From positions 91,388,547 through 91,452,546 of the forward strand of contig NC_066580.1 in NCBI RefSeq assembly GCF_024323335.1: a DNA stretch of 64,000 nucleotides, read 5' to 3'. The notes beneath the pieces were generated by a model that saw only the letters and a list, made by a program, of their open reading frames with translations, was not told the DNA's origin and searched no databases. The DNA comes from Lathyrus oleraceus (lineage: Eukaryota; Streptophyta; Magnoliopsida; Fabales; Fabaceae). Made by a program: the position numbers and the translations under genes. Shown here in pieces: positions 25,101 to 36,030 of the stretch (the first letter of the stretch is position 1; each line of letters opens with the position of its first letter).

Positions 25101-26073
25101 TTACCGTTTCGTGTTTTGGTTTCTGGCATTTGTTTTCTTTTATGTGGGTACCTGTTTGTTCAGCGTGTGTGGGTGTTATATGTTCATACCTTGGGGGATT
25201 TCTTCTGTTATTATTCGGGGTTCACTAGTTGGGGTTCACTTTGGTTACTTGTTATCCGTTCGGGGTTCACCTATATTGACTTGGGGGATTTCTTCTGTTA
25301 TTACTTGGGGTTCATATTGGGGTTCATCTCGGGGCTCATTTATGATGATTGTTATTCACTTAGGGTTCATCTTTGGGGGTCATTTGTGGTGACTGGTTAT
25401 ACATATTGGGAGTTTATTCTGGATATTTGGTTACTTTGTTGGGGTTCGTTCTGATAATCTTTTTCTTTGGTGTTCGCTGGTTAGCGTTTGTTATTGTTGG
25501 GAGTCGGGTGTAAGTCCATGTATTGGCATTCTATTTCCTTTTGGGTGTTTCTTTTGACGTCTCAGCGTCCCTTTTTGGTGTCTTGTTTCAGCGTGCGTTA
25601 GCCGAGCTACGAGTGCTCCGATTCTCCTCTGGATAGAGAAGATACGTAGGCATAGGATGCGATGTCTTAGCGAGCATGTCTCCTTTCCCCGAACTACGTT
25701 GACTCTGATGTTTGTTTCTGACAAACTACGTAGGCCCAGGATGCAACATCCTGCCGAGTCCACTTCCTCTGTCTTCTTTCTCTCCCCCACTTGTTTATCG
25801 TTCCAATTTGTGTAGTTTCTTTGAGCAATTTATTACCAGCCCTTTCCTTTTCTTTGAGCTATCTTTTGAGCGTGGATCCCGTCAAGTACGGCGGACGTGA
25901 GGGGGTGCTAATCCTTCTCCTTGCGTAACCGACTCCCGTACCTTGTAATCTCTGGTTGTAAGACCGTTCCTTTCCCTTTCTTAGGTTAGTCCTGCGCTCC
26001 CTTTCCGTCATAGGATGAATAGTGTCGGTGGCGGCTCTGTTTTTCCCCGCCGGTTGTTTTTCGCGTTGCGACA
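22107..26073 (+). repeat. Ogre 3' LTR
   Basis: 3967 bp, TGTAACACCTC to GCGTTGCGACA, co-linear with 5544-9502. It has several small indels (for example an A-run expansion at 23395-23403) and many substitutions relative to the 5' LTR. It carries the same G-box/TATA pair (TATAAGTA at 23534-23541), a possible outward promoter toward the right. Confidence 0.95.
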
Positions 26074-26078
26074 CATGG
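26074..26078. other. Target-site duplication CATGG, right copy
   Basis: Matches 5539-5543 exactly and directly follows the LTR end. Confidence 0.93.
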
Positions 26079-26808
26079 CTAGGTTCACGGTAATTGGTTC
26101 TCAAGTAAAGTTGGACGGAATCATTAGTGAGTTCTCTCGTCCATTTGTTAGCTTTTATTTCCTCCTCGGTCAAAATGTGGAGGGCATAGGGACTTCAGTA
26201 CAATTTCCCTTTTTGTTGTCATATGATAAAAGGGCTTCAAAATTGTCGAATGAAGAAGCTCCTTCATCAAGGGAATTTCCATATACCCTTTTCGAATTAG
26301 AATCGTCAGACGGGGATATAATTTCTTGGCCTAGACGGTCGCAAGTAAGAGATTGAAGATGATAGTCAGGGGATACCCCCATTACTGCAATAGAAAAAAT
26401 ATCGCTCTAAGAATCACTCACTATGTGAACAGTACTATCACTCATCTTGGCTAGGAAACAGAAAATGTTGAAGGTAAAAGTTTGAGTTGAGAAAGGTACC
26501 TGATTATATGAGATTTATGAAGCGAAGTAAATGCCGAAAATAAGAGACTTTGATCAAAAAGCTACAGTCATTGATGAACGCTTTTAGAAAGGAAGAGAAG
26601 AATATGTTTTCTAAATGAGAATGGATATAATTGAACTTGAATGCCATGGATTGCGAAAGTTTCCTCGACACTTAACTCCCCATATTTATAAGCAAGGATG
26701 ATTGAACGATCCAAATCAGCGGTGTGAAGGAGTTATAGAATCAACGGTGGGATTTCACATGGGAGACGCAATAAAACTCAAGTGCACTCAAGTGAACTAT
26801 AAGTGACA
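26079..26808 (-). pseudogene. Older minus-strand retroelement: 5' coding part, leader and promoter, between the two insertions
   Basis: On the minus strand a TATA box (TATAAATATG, 26681-26690) is followed by a leader and two short open segments: one starting MGVSPDYHLQSLTCDRLGQE (26382 to 26170), then, one frame over, TEEEIKANKWTRELTNDSVQ running into the Ogre junction at 26078 and resuming at 5538. A GGTACCTTTCTC splice-donor-like site lies near 26500. The gene family is not recognised; an N-terminal gag-like or transposon-type protein is plausible. A frameshift at about 26170 and an early stop in the leader ORF show decay. Confidence 0.5.
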
Positions 26809-26813
26809 CCCTA
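26809..26813. other. Target-site duplication CCCTA, left copy
   Basis: Directly precedes TGTAACACCC at 26814 and recurs at 35565-35569 after GTGTTACA. Confidence 0.93.
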
Positions 26814-27488
26814 TGTAACACCCTTCTAAAATACCCCAATAATTAATTAAAACAACAAAATATAAATCAGAGTAGATATGCAATTTCAGGGTGTCACACT
26901 TGACACTTCACACCATTCACCAAAATATCTGGTCATGCTCATTTATTAATCAAAATAAAACATTGCACAATTCGCAGCGGATAGAAATCTAACAACATGC
27001 AACCATGTAACACATTACATGTAAAATTGTTCAACAACTAACAATAAAACAAAGTAAAACATCCCGTCCCGATGTTACATATACCAGAGCATGACCCACT
27101 AAGGAACTACACTAGACTCCAAGCACTAGCTTCTACTCAATCACTGCTCGTTACCTGAAACATAGTTGTAAGGGTGAGTTCCTCAATCGATATAATAAGC
27201 ATTATAAAATATCATGTAATGCTAAGTAAATTAACACATTCATCACCCTAATCAGATCACACATTCAGCAACGGCAACATCCACTCATAATCATGCTCAA
27301 CACAAACACACAACACACGTATAATATTGGAATACATCCATTCATATTATACGCCATACATACATTATGAAATGAGACTCCATGCATGCGGTACCGACTA
27401 TTCGTGAACACATAGTTCAACCTCACCGATCAAACCCAGATACGGCTACCAAGCTCACTAGTCCCACTCATTTGAGACCTAGTGACTC

Positions 27489-27720
27489 ACTCACTAATTC
27501 CTCACCATGGGAATTAGCTACCACCATAAAGGCCATGCTATGCACGCTAAATCACCTAGCATGCAAACTACAACAACAATCCACAATGGACATATGCTCA
27601 CACTCTAAGCCATAAACAACTCACTAATTCCTCACCATGGGAATTAGCTACCACCATAAAGGCCATGTTATGCACGCTAAATCACCTAGCATGCAAACAT
27701 CAACAACAATCCACAATGCA
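27489..27720 (-). repeat. 130-bp tandem duplication inside the Tekay LTR
   Basis: ACTCACTAATTCCTCACC begins units at 27489 and 27619; both continue through CATGGGAATTAGCTACC to TCCACAATG with a few changes. Both LTRs have it (34132 and 34262), so it predates this insertion. Confidence 0.85.
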
Positions 27721-27838
27721 TACATAATAGATATATTCACAGCATTATGCATACCATCTTACATCATCAGCATATTTCTCACAGAATCATATCATGTCAT
27801 GCCAAATAATAAATCACAGTATTAGCACACTCTACTAA

Positions 27839-28255
27839 TACTTATACTGCTCAAAACAACGGGAAATGATCCCTACTATATCACACATCAGCTAAATTAC
27901 ATCGCTCAGCTGAAACGACCAAACTGCACAACAACAGCTCAGAAAAAATCAAACTTCTGCCCATACGCGTATGCCTCATGCCCATACGCGTATGGCACAT
28001 TTCCTAGCCAAGCCCATACGCGTATGGCCTGTCTCATACGCGTATGATACGCGTACCTCTTCTCGCATACGCGTACCAACAGAGACAAAACTACGTTTAG
28101 AACATCATCTTCTTCATCCATACGCGTATGGCCTCACCCCATACGCGTACCACTCACAGGCTACGCGTAAGTACACGCGTATGGCGCGTATCAGCACCAG
28201 CCTCCTCCCCTCCAGGCCATCTCATACGCGTATGGCCTAGTGTCATACGCGTATG
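27839..28255 (-). promoter_or_regulatory. CATACGCGTATG palindrome cluster upstream of a TATA-like box (3' LTR)
   Basis: Seven perfect 12-bp palindromes CATACGCGTATG start at 27962, 27983, 28015, 28035, 28119, 28223 and 28244. At least five half or variant sites containing ACGCGT or GCGCGT lie between them. On the minus strand TATAAGTA (27839-27846) lies about 115 bp downstream of the cluster, the likely core promoter. ACGCGT matches both the plant CAMTA core and the MluI cell-cycle box; which protein binds, if any, is unknown. Confidence 0.55.
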
Positions 28256-28920
28256 ACCAGAACCAAAATTCCAGATCTGCTATGGGTTTTCTCTGCTACG
28301 AGATTTCTCAAATCCAACCTCCCACAGTCCAATTTTTACACAGCATTCGTTCATATTATCTAACACAGATCATACCCATTCAATTTCACAATTTCTAACC
28401 TTATTACGTCTAATTCCTACGAATTTTCTTCAATTATAACCCATACCTCATTCATCCGTAAGTTCACAATTTGCAACATTCATCATCCTGATTAGAGTCG
28501 ATTCAATGGCTTATTACTACCCATTACATGTTAACCCATAATACCCATTAAACGACGATAAACCCCCCTTACCTGAGTTGATCCGGCAAATCCTTTAACT
28601 TCAAGCTTTTCCCTTCTTCAACTCTTTTTCTCTTGCTCTTCCTCTTTGCCCTTTTTTCCACTTTTTAGTCGCTTCTCTCCTTTCACGTGAAAAAACCCTT
28701 TTTACCAAATGGGACTCTTTACTGATTCCAAAAATCGTTCCAATAATAATAATCCAATAATATTCCAATTATTTAATTAAATTAATAAATATACTAATAA
28801 TAATATATATGAAGGGTTTATCTTTTATTTTGAAAAATAATACCCTCTCATTCATATTATCATCATAATATACTATTAAACTTAAATTAAATAATTATCA
28901 TATTTTATCGGGGTGTTACA

Positions 28921-28935
28921 ACTCTCCCCCACTAA
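28921..28935 (-). other. Tekay polypurine tract
   Basis: The minus strand reads AGTGGGGGAGAGT up to the LTR start at 28920, the usual position and composition. Confidence 0.9.
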
Positions 28936-28962
28936 AAGAGTTTTCGTCCTCGAAAACATACC

Positions 28963-30411
28963 TCAAGCGAATAACTCTGGATAAGACTCCCTCATCTGAC
29001 TCTCAAGTTCCCAAGTCACATTGCCACCTGCTGGTCCTCCCCAAGCTACCTTTACCAAAGCAATCTCTTTACCTCGCAACTGCTTCAACTCTCGATCCTC
29101 GATCCTCATAGGTGATGTTTCAACAGTCAGGTTATCTCTCACCTGTACATCATCTACTTGGACTACATGCGACGGATCAGGAATGTACCTCCTCAACTGA
29201 GACACATGAAAAACCTCATGCAAATTCGCAAGTGACGGCGGTAAAGCGATACGATAGGCTACCTCCCCTATCCTCTCCAAAATCTGATAAGGACCAATAA
29301 ATCGAGGTGTCAACTTCTTCGACTTCAAAGCTCGACCAACCCCAGTTATCGGAGTAACACGAAGAAACACATGATCTCCCTCTTGAAACTCAAGTGACTT
29401 CCTCCTCTTGTCGTGATAACTCTTCTGACGACTCTGAGCAATCCTCATCTTCTCCTGAATCATCTTAATCTTTTCCGTAGTTTGTTGAACAATCTCCGGT
29501 CCAACCACCGCACTCTCACCGGACTCATACCAACATAAAGGTGTCCGACATCTCCTACCATACAAAGCATCAAATGGTGCCATACCAATGCTCGAATGAA
29601 AACTATTGTTGTAGGTAAACTCAATCAAAGGTAAATAACAATCCCAAGCACCTCCCTTTTCCAAAACACAAGCCCTCAAAAGATCCTCCAGTGACTGAAT
29701 CGTCCTCTCAGTCTGACCATCAGTCTGCGAATGATATGCAGAACTCAATCTCAGCTTAGTTCCCAAAGCCCTCTGCAAACCTTCCCAGAACTTCGATGTA
29801 AATCTAGGATCTCTGTCCGAAACAATACTCGACGGAATACCATGCAAACTTACAATTTTCTCAATATACAACTCAGTTAATCTCTCTAACGGATAATCCA
29901 TTCTGATCAAAATGAAATGAGCTGATTTTGTCAATCTGTCAACAATCACCCAAATAGCTTCAAAATTCTTAATTGTCCTCGGTAAACCAGAAACAAAATC
30001 CATACTGATACTATCCCACTTCCACTCTGGAATATCCAACGGTTGCATTAGCCCAGACGGCTTCTGATGCTCAATCTTTGACTTCTGACAAGTCAAACAA
30101 GAATAAACAAAACTCGCAATTTCTCTTTTCATTCCCGGCCACCAAAATAACTTTTTCAAATCATGATACATCTTCGTAGCCCCAGGACGAATACTCAGGC
30201 CACTACGATGTCCTTCCTCAAGAATACTCTTCTTAAGTTCGGTAACATCCGGAATACACACCCGATTACCAAATTTCAAAACACCATTCTCATCAACTCT
30301 GAATTCACCACCTTGACCTTGATTCACTAGAGTCAACTTATCAACCAAAAGCACATCGACTTTCTGACCCTCTCTAATCTCATCCAGAATACCACTCGTT
30401 AACTTCAACAT
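28963..30411 (-). CDS. Tekay integrase with chromodomain-like C-terminus
   Basis: 482 codons. The N-terminal HHCC zinc finger lies at about residues 73-113 ([23 protein letters not shown]). The catalytic core has Asp in [12 protein letters not shown], Asp in VSDRDPRF and Glu in [13 protein letters not shown]. The tail has [10 protein letters not shown] and [22 protein letters not shown] (GPY/F module). It ends in a chromodomain-like segment ([17 protein letters not shown], then [16 protein letters not shown]), which in chromoviruses guides integration to modified chromatin. The ATG at 30411 is probably internal to the normal polyprotein; upstream coding is in another frame because of a length change in the linker. 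Confidence 0.93.
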   Translation of the reverse strand: MLKLTSGILDEIREGQKVDVLLVDKLTLVNQGQGGEFRVDENGVLKFGNRVCIPDVTELKKSILEEGHRSGLSIRPGATKMYHDLKKLFWWPGMKREIASFVYSCLTCQKSKIEHQKPSGLMQPLDIPEWKWDSISMDFVSGLPRTIKNFEAIWVIVDRLTKSAHFILIRMDYPLERLTELYIEKIVSLHGIPSSIVSDRDPRFTSKFWEGLQRALGTKLRLSSAYHSQTDGQTERTIQSLEDLLRACVLEKGGAWDCYLPLIEFTYNNSFHSSIGMAPFDALYGRRCRTPLCWYESGESAVVGPEIVQQTTEKIKMIQEKMRIAQSRQKSYHDKRRKSLEFQEGDHVFLRVTPITGVGRALKSKKLTPRFIGPYQILERIGEVAYRIALPPSLANLHEVFHVSQLRRYIPDPSHVVQVDDVQVRDNLTVETSPMRIEDRELKQLRGKEIALVKVAWGGPAGGNVTWELESQMRESYPELFA

Positions 30412-33332
30412 CCCAATTTAACACTATTGTGAGTACTCTCACACACCAAACTCAAGTCTCTAAATTGCTCAATTAAATCCAATTCCTTAACCATCAACAT
30501 AGACATATGCAATGATTTCCGACTCAATGCATCAGCCACTACATTTGCTTTACCCGGATGGTAATTCAAACCAAAGTCATAATCCTTCAGAAACTCTAAC
30601 CATCTCCTCTGTCTCATATTCAGCTCTTTCTGATCAAACAAATACTTTAAACTTTTATGGTCACTGAAAACCTCAAATCTTGACTCGTACAAGTAATGCC
30701 TCCATAACTTCAGAACAAATACCACAGCTGCCAACTCTAAATCGTGTGTCGGATAGTTCCTCTCATGAACCTTCAGTTGTCTCGAAGCATAAGCTACAAC
30801 CTGCTTATTCTGCATCAAAACACCACCCAAACCCAACAATGAAGCATCACAGTAAACCTCAAATGGTTCCGACGGACTTGGTAATATCAGAATAGGAGCA
30901 GTAGTTAACCTTCTCTTTAACTCTTGGAAACCTTCTTCACATTTTGAGTCCCAAACGAACGCTTGCCCCTTTCTAGTCAACATCGTCAACGGTAACGCCA
31001 ACTTAGAAAATCCCTCAATGAATTTCCTATAATAACCTGCAAGTCCAAGAAAACTCCTTATCTCAGAAACTGACTTCGGAGCTTCCCACTTAGATACCGC
31101 TTCTATCTTAGAAGGATCAACAGCAACACCACCTCTTGAAACCACATGACCAAGAAAACTAACCTCTTCTAACCAAAATTCACACTTGGACAGTTTAGCA
31201 AATAACTTCTTTTCTCGTAGAACTCCTAAAACCACTCTCAAATGTTCAACACGCTCTTCTTCAGATTTCGAATACACCAAAATATCGTCAATAAACACCA
31301 CAACAAACTTGTCTAGGTACGGATGGAAAATCCTATTCATATACTCCATAAATACCCTAGGCGCATTAGTCACACCAAAAGGCATTACAGAATACTCATA
31401 ATGTCCATACCTTGTTCTAAAAGCAGTCTTCTGAATATCCTCAGTTTTCACACGTATCTGATGATACCCCGATCTCAAATCTATTTTGCTGAACACACTC
31501 GCACCAACCAACTGATCCATCAAATCATCAATCCTCGGCAAAGGATACCGATTCTTGATCGTCACTTTATTCAGTTGCCTGTAGTCCACACATAACCTCA
31601 TAGTACCTTCTTTCTTCTTAACCAATAACACTGGTGCGCCCCACGGTGACACACTCGGACGAATAAATTTCTTATCCAACAGATCTTCCAGCTGACTCTT
31701 CAATTCAGTTAACTCAACAGCAGACATACGGTACGGAGCCATCGATATCGGCCTAGTACCAGGTACCAAATCAATCGAGAACTCAACTTCACGCTCTGGC
31801 GGTAATTCATTCACTTCTTCAGGAAACACATCAGGAAAATCACACACCACGGCTAGATCGCAAATCACCAGTTTATCTTTAGCCTCCAAAGTCGCTAACA
31901 GCATAAACAACTCTGCCCCATCTGCTACTGCCTCATTCACCTGCCTTGCTGATAGAAACGAACTCTTTCCTTCCTCAATCTCAGGAAAGATCACAGTCTT
32001 ATCAAAACAGTTGATATAAACTCGGTTAAACACCAACCAGTTCATACCCAGGATAACATCAATCTGCACTAGTGGAAGACATACGAGGTCCATCCCAAAG
32101 TCTCTACCAAAAATACTCAAAGGACAATTTAAACAAACTGAAGTAGTAGTCACTGAACCCTTCGCAGGAGTATCAATCACCATACTCCCATGCATCTCAG
32201 ATATCTCTAATTTAAGTTTCACAGCACAATCCAAAGATATAAAGGAATGAGTCGCACCTGTGTCAATAATAGCTGCAAGAGGAAAGCCATTAATATAACA
32301 CGTACCTCGGATCAAACGATCATCTGCAGAAGTCTCAGAACCCGATAAAGCAAAGACCTTGCCTCCCGACTGGTTCTCTTTCTTCGGCTTAGGACACTGT
32401 GGACTGATATGACCCACCTCTCCACGGTTGAAACAAGTCATAGTCTTCAACCGGCACTCTGCAGCCAAGTGACCACCTTTGCCACACTTGAAACACTTCT
32501 TCTCAGTACTGGTACACTCATGGATACGATGTCCAGCCTGACCACATCTGTAACACTTAGCAGGGGCACTGGAGTCTCCCCCACTAGGTCTCTTCATCCC
32601 ACTCTGTCTCTGGAAACCTTTGCCAGCTGCATACGGCTTCCCACGATCATTCTGATTCTTGCCTTTCCTATCAACCCTCTGTTGATAGCTCTCCGCTCTG
32701 GCCTTGGTATCCTGTTCAAAGATCCTGCAACATTCAACCAAGTCAGAAAACACTCTAATCCGCTGATACCCAATAGCCTGCTTGATCTCGGGACGTAACC
32801 CGTTCTCAAACTTCACACATTTTGAAAGTTCCCCAGTAGCCTCATCATAGGGAGTGTAATACTTCGACAACTCTGTGAACTTAGCAGCATACTCAGTAAC
32901 AGACCGGTTGCCCTGCTTCAATTCTAAGAACTCTATCTCTTTCTTTCCTCTGACATCCTCTGGAAAGTACTTCCTCAGGAATCTCTCTCTGAACACCGCC
33001 CAAGTGATCTCAGCACTCCCAGCAGCTTCCAACTCAGTGCGGGCAGCAACCCACCAATCATCTGCTTCCTCTGACAGCATATGCGTACCGAACCTGACCT
33101 TCTGGTTATCGACACACTCAGTCACTCGGAAGATCCTCTCGATCTCCTTCAACCACTTCTGAGCACCATCTGGATCGTATGCTCCCTTGAACATTGGAGG
33201 ATTGTTCTTCTGGAACTCACTCAGTTGACGAGCAGCTCCCAATCCCACGACATTCGGATTCCCTCCAAGTACTCCAGCTAGCATACCCAGAGCCTCAGCA
33301 ATCGCAGCATCGTCTCTACCTCTTCCAGCCAT
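30405..33332 (-). CDS. Tekay gag-protease-RT-RNase H polyprotein
   Basis: 975 codons from ATG at 33332 ([16 protein letters not shown]). Gag occupies about residues 1-250 ([20 protein letters not shown]). Three zinc knuckles follow at about 258-312: two canonical, while the third reads [14 protein letters not shown], with Arg where the second Cys should be. Protease has [13 protein letters not shown] (near 32255). RT has [19 protein letters not shown] and the catalytic FIDDILVYS (near 31284-31295). RNase H has [22 protein letters not shown] and DHKSLKYLF. The frame ends at TGA (30405-30407), overlapping the integrase ATG by a few bases; in this lineage the two parts normally share one frame, so a single-base change is inferred. 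Confidence 0.94.
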   Translation of the reverse strand: MAGRGRDDAAIAEALGMLAGVLGGNPNVVGLGAARQLSEFQKNNPPMFKGAYDPDGAQKWLKEIERIFRVTECVDNQKVRFGTHMLSEEADDWWVAARTELEAAGSAEITWAVFRERFLRKYFPEDVRGKKEIEFLELKQGNRSVTEYAAKFTELSKYYTPYDEATGELSKCVKFENGLRPEIKQAIGYQRIRVFSDLVECCRIFEQDTKARAESYQQRVDRKGKNQNDRGKPYAAGKGFQRQSGMKRPSGGDSSAPAKCYRCGQAGHRIHECTSTEKKCFKCGKGGHLAAECRLKTMTCFNRGEVGHISPQCPKPKKENQSGGKVFALSGSETSADDRLIRGTCYINGFPLAAIIDTGATHSFISLDCAVKLKLEISEMHGSMVIDTPAKGSVTTTSVCLNCPLSIFGRDFGMDLVCLPLVQIDVILGMNWLVFNRVYINCFDKTVIFPEIEEGKSSFLSARQVNEAVADGAELFMLLATLEAKDKLVICDLAVVCDFPDVFPEEVNELPPEREVEFSIDLVPGTRPISMAPYRMSAVELTELKSQLEDLLDKKFIRPSVSPWGAPVLLVKKKEGTMRLCVDYRQLNKVTIKNRYPLPRIDDLMDQLVGASVFSKIDLRSGYHQIRVKTEDIQKTAFRTRYGHYEYSVMPFGVTNAPRVFMEYMNRIFHPYLDKFVVVFIDDILVYSKSEEERVEHLRVVLGVLREKKLFAKLSKCEFWLEEVSFLGHVVSRGGVAVDPSKIEAVSKWEAPKSVSEIRSFLGLAGYYRKFIEGFSKLALPLTMLTRKGQAFVWDSKCEEGFQELKRRLTTAPILILPSPSEPFEVYCDASLLGLGGVLMQNKQVVAYASRQLKVHERNYPTHDLELAAVVFVLKLWRHYLYESRFEVFSDHKSLKYLFDQKELNMRQRRWLEFLKDYDFGLNYHPGKANVVADALSRKSLHMSMLMVKELDLIEQFRDLSLVCESTHNSVKLGC

Positions 33333-33440
33333 CTCTATTCTGAGAACCCAACAAGCTAAAACAATAAGTACTAACAGGGTTACACAACACCTATCACATA
33401 CAGGGAAACAGAATAATTACGACTCGACTCGACCGACTAT

Positions 33441-33452
33441 GCTCTGATACCA
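33441..33452 (-). other. Primer-binding site, initiator tRNA-Met type
   Basis: The minus strand reads TGGTATCAGAGC a few bases downstream of the 5' LTR end (33457), the standard tRNA-Met primer match of chromoviruses. Confidence 0.92.
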
Positions 33453-33456
33453 CTAA

Positions 33457-35564
33457 TGTAACACCCTTCTAAAATACCCCAATAATTAATTAAAACAACA
33501 AAATATAAATCAGAGTAGATATGCAATTTCAGGGTGTCACACTTGACACTTCACACCATTCACCAAAATATCTGGTCATGCTCATTTATTAATCAAAATA
33601 AAACATTGCACAATTCGCAGCGGATAGAAATCTAACAACATGCAACCATGTAACACATTACATGTAAAATTGTTCAACAACTAACAATAAAACAAAGTAA
33701 AACATCCCGTCCCGATGTTACATATACCAGAGCATGACCCACTAAGGAACTACACTAGACTCCAAGCACTAGCTTCTACTCAATCACTGCTCGTTACCTG
33801 AAACATAGTTGTAAGGGTGAGTTCCTCAATCGATATAATAAGCATTATAAAATATCATGTAATGCTAAGTAAATTAACACATTCATCACCCTAATCAGAT
33901 CACACATTCAGCAACGGCAACATCCACTCATAATCATGCTCAACACAAACACACAACACACGTATAATATTGGAATACATCCATTCATATTATACGCCAT
34001 ACATACATTATGAAATGAGACTCCATGCATGCGGTACCGACTATTCGTGAACACATAGTTCAACCTCACCGATCAAACCCAGATACGGCTACCAAGCTCA
34101 CTAGTCCCACTCATTTGAGACCTAGTGACTCACTCACTAATTCCTCACCATGGGAATTAGCTACCACCATAAAGGCCATGCTATGCACGCTAAATCACCT
34201 AGCATGCAAACTACAACAACAATCCACAATGGACATATGCTCACACTCTAAGCCATAAACAACTCACTAATTCCTCACCATGGGAATTAGCTACCACCAT
34301 AAAGGCCATGTTATGCACGCTAAATCACCTAGCATGCAAACATCAACAACAATCCACAATGCATACATAATAGATATATTCACAGCATTATGCATACCAT
34401 CTTACATCATCAGCATATTTCTCACAGAATCATATCATGTCATGCCAAATAATAAATCACAGTATTAGCACACTCTACTAATACTTATACTGCTCAAAAC
34501 AACGGGAAATGATCCCTACTATATCACACATCAGCTAAATTACATCGCTCAGCTGAAACGACCAAACTGCACAACAACAGCTCAGAAAAAATCAAACTTC
34601 TGCCCATACGCGTATGCCTCATGCCCATACGCGTATGGCACATTTCCTAGCCAAGCCCATACGCGTATGGCCTGTCTCATACGCGTATGATACGCGTACC
34701 TCTTCTCGCATACGCGTACCAACAGAGACAAAACTACGTTTAGAACATCATCTTCTTCATCCATACGCGTATGGCCTCACCCCATACGCGTACCACTCAC
34801 AGGCTACGCGTAAGTACACGCGTATGGCGCGTATCAGCACCAGCCTCCTCCCCTCCAGGCCATCTCATACGCGTATGGCCTAGTGTCATACGCGTATGAC
34901 CAGAACCAAAATTCCAGATCTGCTATGGGTTTTCTCTGCTACGAGATTTCTCAAATCCAACCTCCCACAGTCCAAATTTTTACACAGCATTCGTTCATAT
35001 TATCTAACACAGATCATACCCATTCAATTTCACAATTTCTAACCTTATTACGTCTAATTCCTACGAATTTTCTTCAATTATAACCCATACCTCATTCATC
35101 CGTAAGTTCACAATTTGCAACATTCATCATCCTGATTAGAGTCGATTCAATGGCTTATTACTACCCATTACATGTTAACCCATAATACCCATTAAACGAC
35201 GATAAACCCCCCTTACCTGAGTTGATCTGGCAAATCCTTTAACTTCAAGCTTTTCCCTTCTTCAACTCTTTTTCTCTTGCTCTTCCTCTTTGCCCTTTTT
35301 TCCACTTTTTAGTCGCTTCTCTCCTTTCACGTGAAAAAACCCTTTTTACCAAATGGGACTCTTTACTGATTCCAAAAATCGTTCCAATAATAATAATCCA
35401 ATAATATTCCAATTATTTAATTAAATTAATAAATATACTAATAATAATATATATGAAGGGTTTATCTTTTATTTTGAAAAATAATACCCTCTCATTCATA
35501 TTATCATCATAATATACTATTAAACTTAAATTAAATAATTATCATATTTTATCGGGGTGTTACA
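33457..35564 (-). repeat. Tekay 5' LTR (upstream LTR on the minus strand)
   Basis: 2108 bp with the same inverted ends. By eye it differs from 26814-28920 by one extra A near 34975 and one C/T change near 35228. Confidence 0.95.
34482..34898 (-). promoter_or_regulatory. CATACGCGTATG palindrome cluster upstream of a TATA-like box (5' LTR, expected active promoter)
   Basis: Cluster at 34605-34898, with TATAAGTA on the minus strand at 34482-34489. This LTR drives element transcription, so if the cluster is an enhancer or a silencing target it would act here. The CpG-rich palindromes remain perfect in both LTRs. Confidence 0.55.
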
Positions 35565-35569
35565 CCCTA
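35565..35569. other. Target-site duplication CCCTA, right copy
   Basis: Matches 26809-26813 and follows the GTGTTACA end of the LTR. Confidence 0.93.
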
Positions 35570-36028
35570 TCCTAACTAGTCACGTCATCTCATGCCTCAA
35601 AAGGAAGCAACAAAATGACTCAATCATGAAAATGCATTTAATACGTTTGTTCCCCGCTACTTTTTTCAACTGACTCCAAGCGTTTCGCCTTTAGTTCACA
35701 TTAGAAAACATCCTTGAAGGACGACTAAAATCAGTAAAGGCTTCCCCGACTCTCTCGGTGCCCGGTAAAGCCTTGGGGAAACTGTTATATGGTAGTCAAA
35801 AATCCAAATAGTTGAGACTCAATTCATCTCAAATCCACTCCACTTGATCCAAGGTACAAAAGTCAGTTCACACGGAAAATAATATACATTCTCCGATCTT
35901 CACTTTTCACTACACTCATTTTGAATCTTGAATTAACTTAGGTTATGGAGTGCTAACCATGCAGATCCACCTCACGCCTCCTTACCGGAGATCTGTTTCA
36001 CCTGTTCGAGATTTGTCTTAAACCGATT
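35570..36028 (-). repeat. Upstream or LTR part of the older minus-strand retroelement
   Basis: Continuous with 26079-26808 when the Tekay element is removed. Composition changes sharply to AT-rich near 36030; the minus strand begins TGTAATCGGTTTAAGAC there, which could be an LTR start, but no partner LTR or duplication was found. The stretch CCGACTCTCTCGGTGCCCGG (about 35748-35767) has local inverted symmetry. Confidence 0.4.
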
Positions 36029-36030
36029 AC

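Larger units (their letters stand above)
5544..26073 (+). mobile_element. Complete Ogre-type Ty3/gypsy (Tat) retrotransposon, 20.5 kb
   Basis: Both LTRs, primer site, ORF1, gag, protease, intron, RT, two RNase H segments, integrase, polypurine tract and target duplication are present in the order typical of Ogre. The LTRs are 3959 and 3967 bp and differ at many positions by eye, so the insertion is older than the neighbouring Tekay element. Six in-frame stops (11185, 11872, 12217, 14033, 15611, 18321) and a seventh at 18954 interrupt the reading frames, so this copy is defective. It is inserted in an older minus-strand element. Confidence 0.95.
26814..28920 (-). repeat. Tekay 3' LTR (downstream LTR on the minus strand)
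   Basis: 2107 bp, bounded by the inverted ends TGTAACACCC and GGGTGTTACA. It contains a palindrome cluster (27962-28255) and a tandem duplication of about 130 bp. Confidence 0.95.
26814..35564 (-). mobile_element. Complete Tekay-type chromovirus (Ty3/gypsy), 8.75 kb
   Basis: Read on the minus strand: LTR (35564-33457), tRNA-Met primer site, gag with zinc knuckles, protease, RT, RNase H, integrase, chromodomain-like tail, polypurine tract, LTR (28920-26814), with a 5-bp duplication. The LTRs look identical apart from one base insertion and one substitution found by eye, so this is a very recent insertion. One frame change separates RNase H from integrase at 30405-30411. It landed about 120 bp upstream of the TATA box of the older minus-strand element. 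Confidence 0.95.

Noticed and set aside
26814..26823. Shared TGTAACACC start as evidence that the Ogre and Tekay LTRs are related
   Set aside because: The similarity ends after about 9 bp; primer sites, lengths and coding regions belong to different lineages.
27971..28240. ORF of 89 codons with repeated HTRMA/YAYG-like residues in the Tekay LTR
   Set aside because: The repeats come from the DNA palindrome and read similarly on both strands; not a protein signal.
27962..28255. Repeated CATACGCGTATG as a CRISPR-like or satellite array
   Set aside because: Plant nuclear DNA; spacing is irregular, there is no conserved long repeat unit, and the array is inside an LTR and present in both LTRs.
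33441..33452. Possible tRNA-Met gene fragments at the TGGTATCAGAGC sites (33441 minus, 61258 plus)
   Set aside because: Only the 12-bp primer match is present, next to LTR ends; no cloverleaf can be built.
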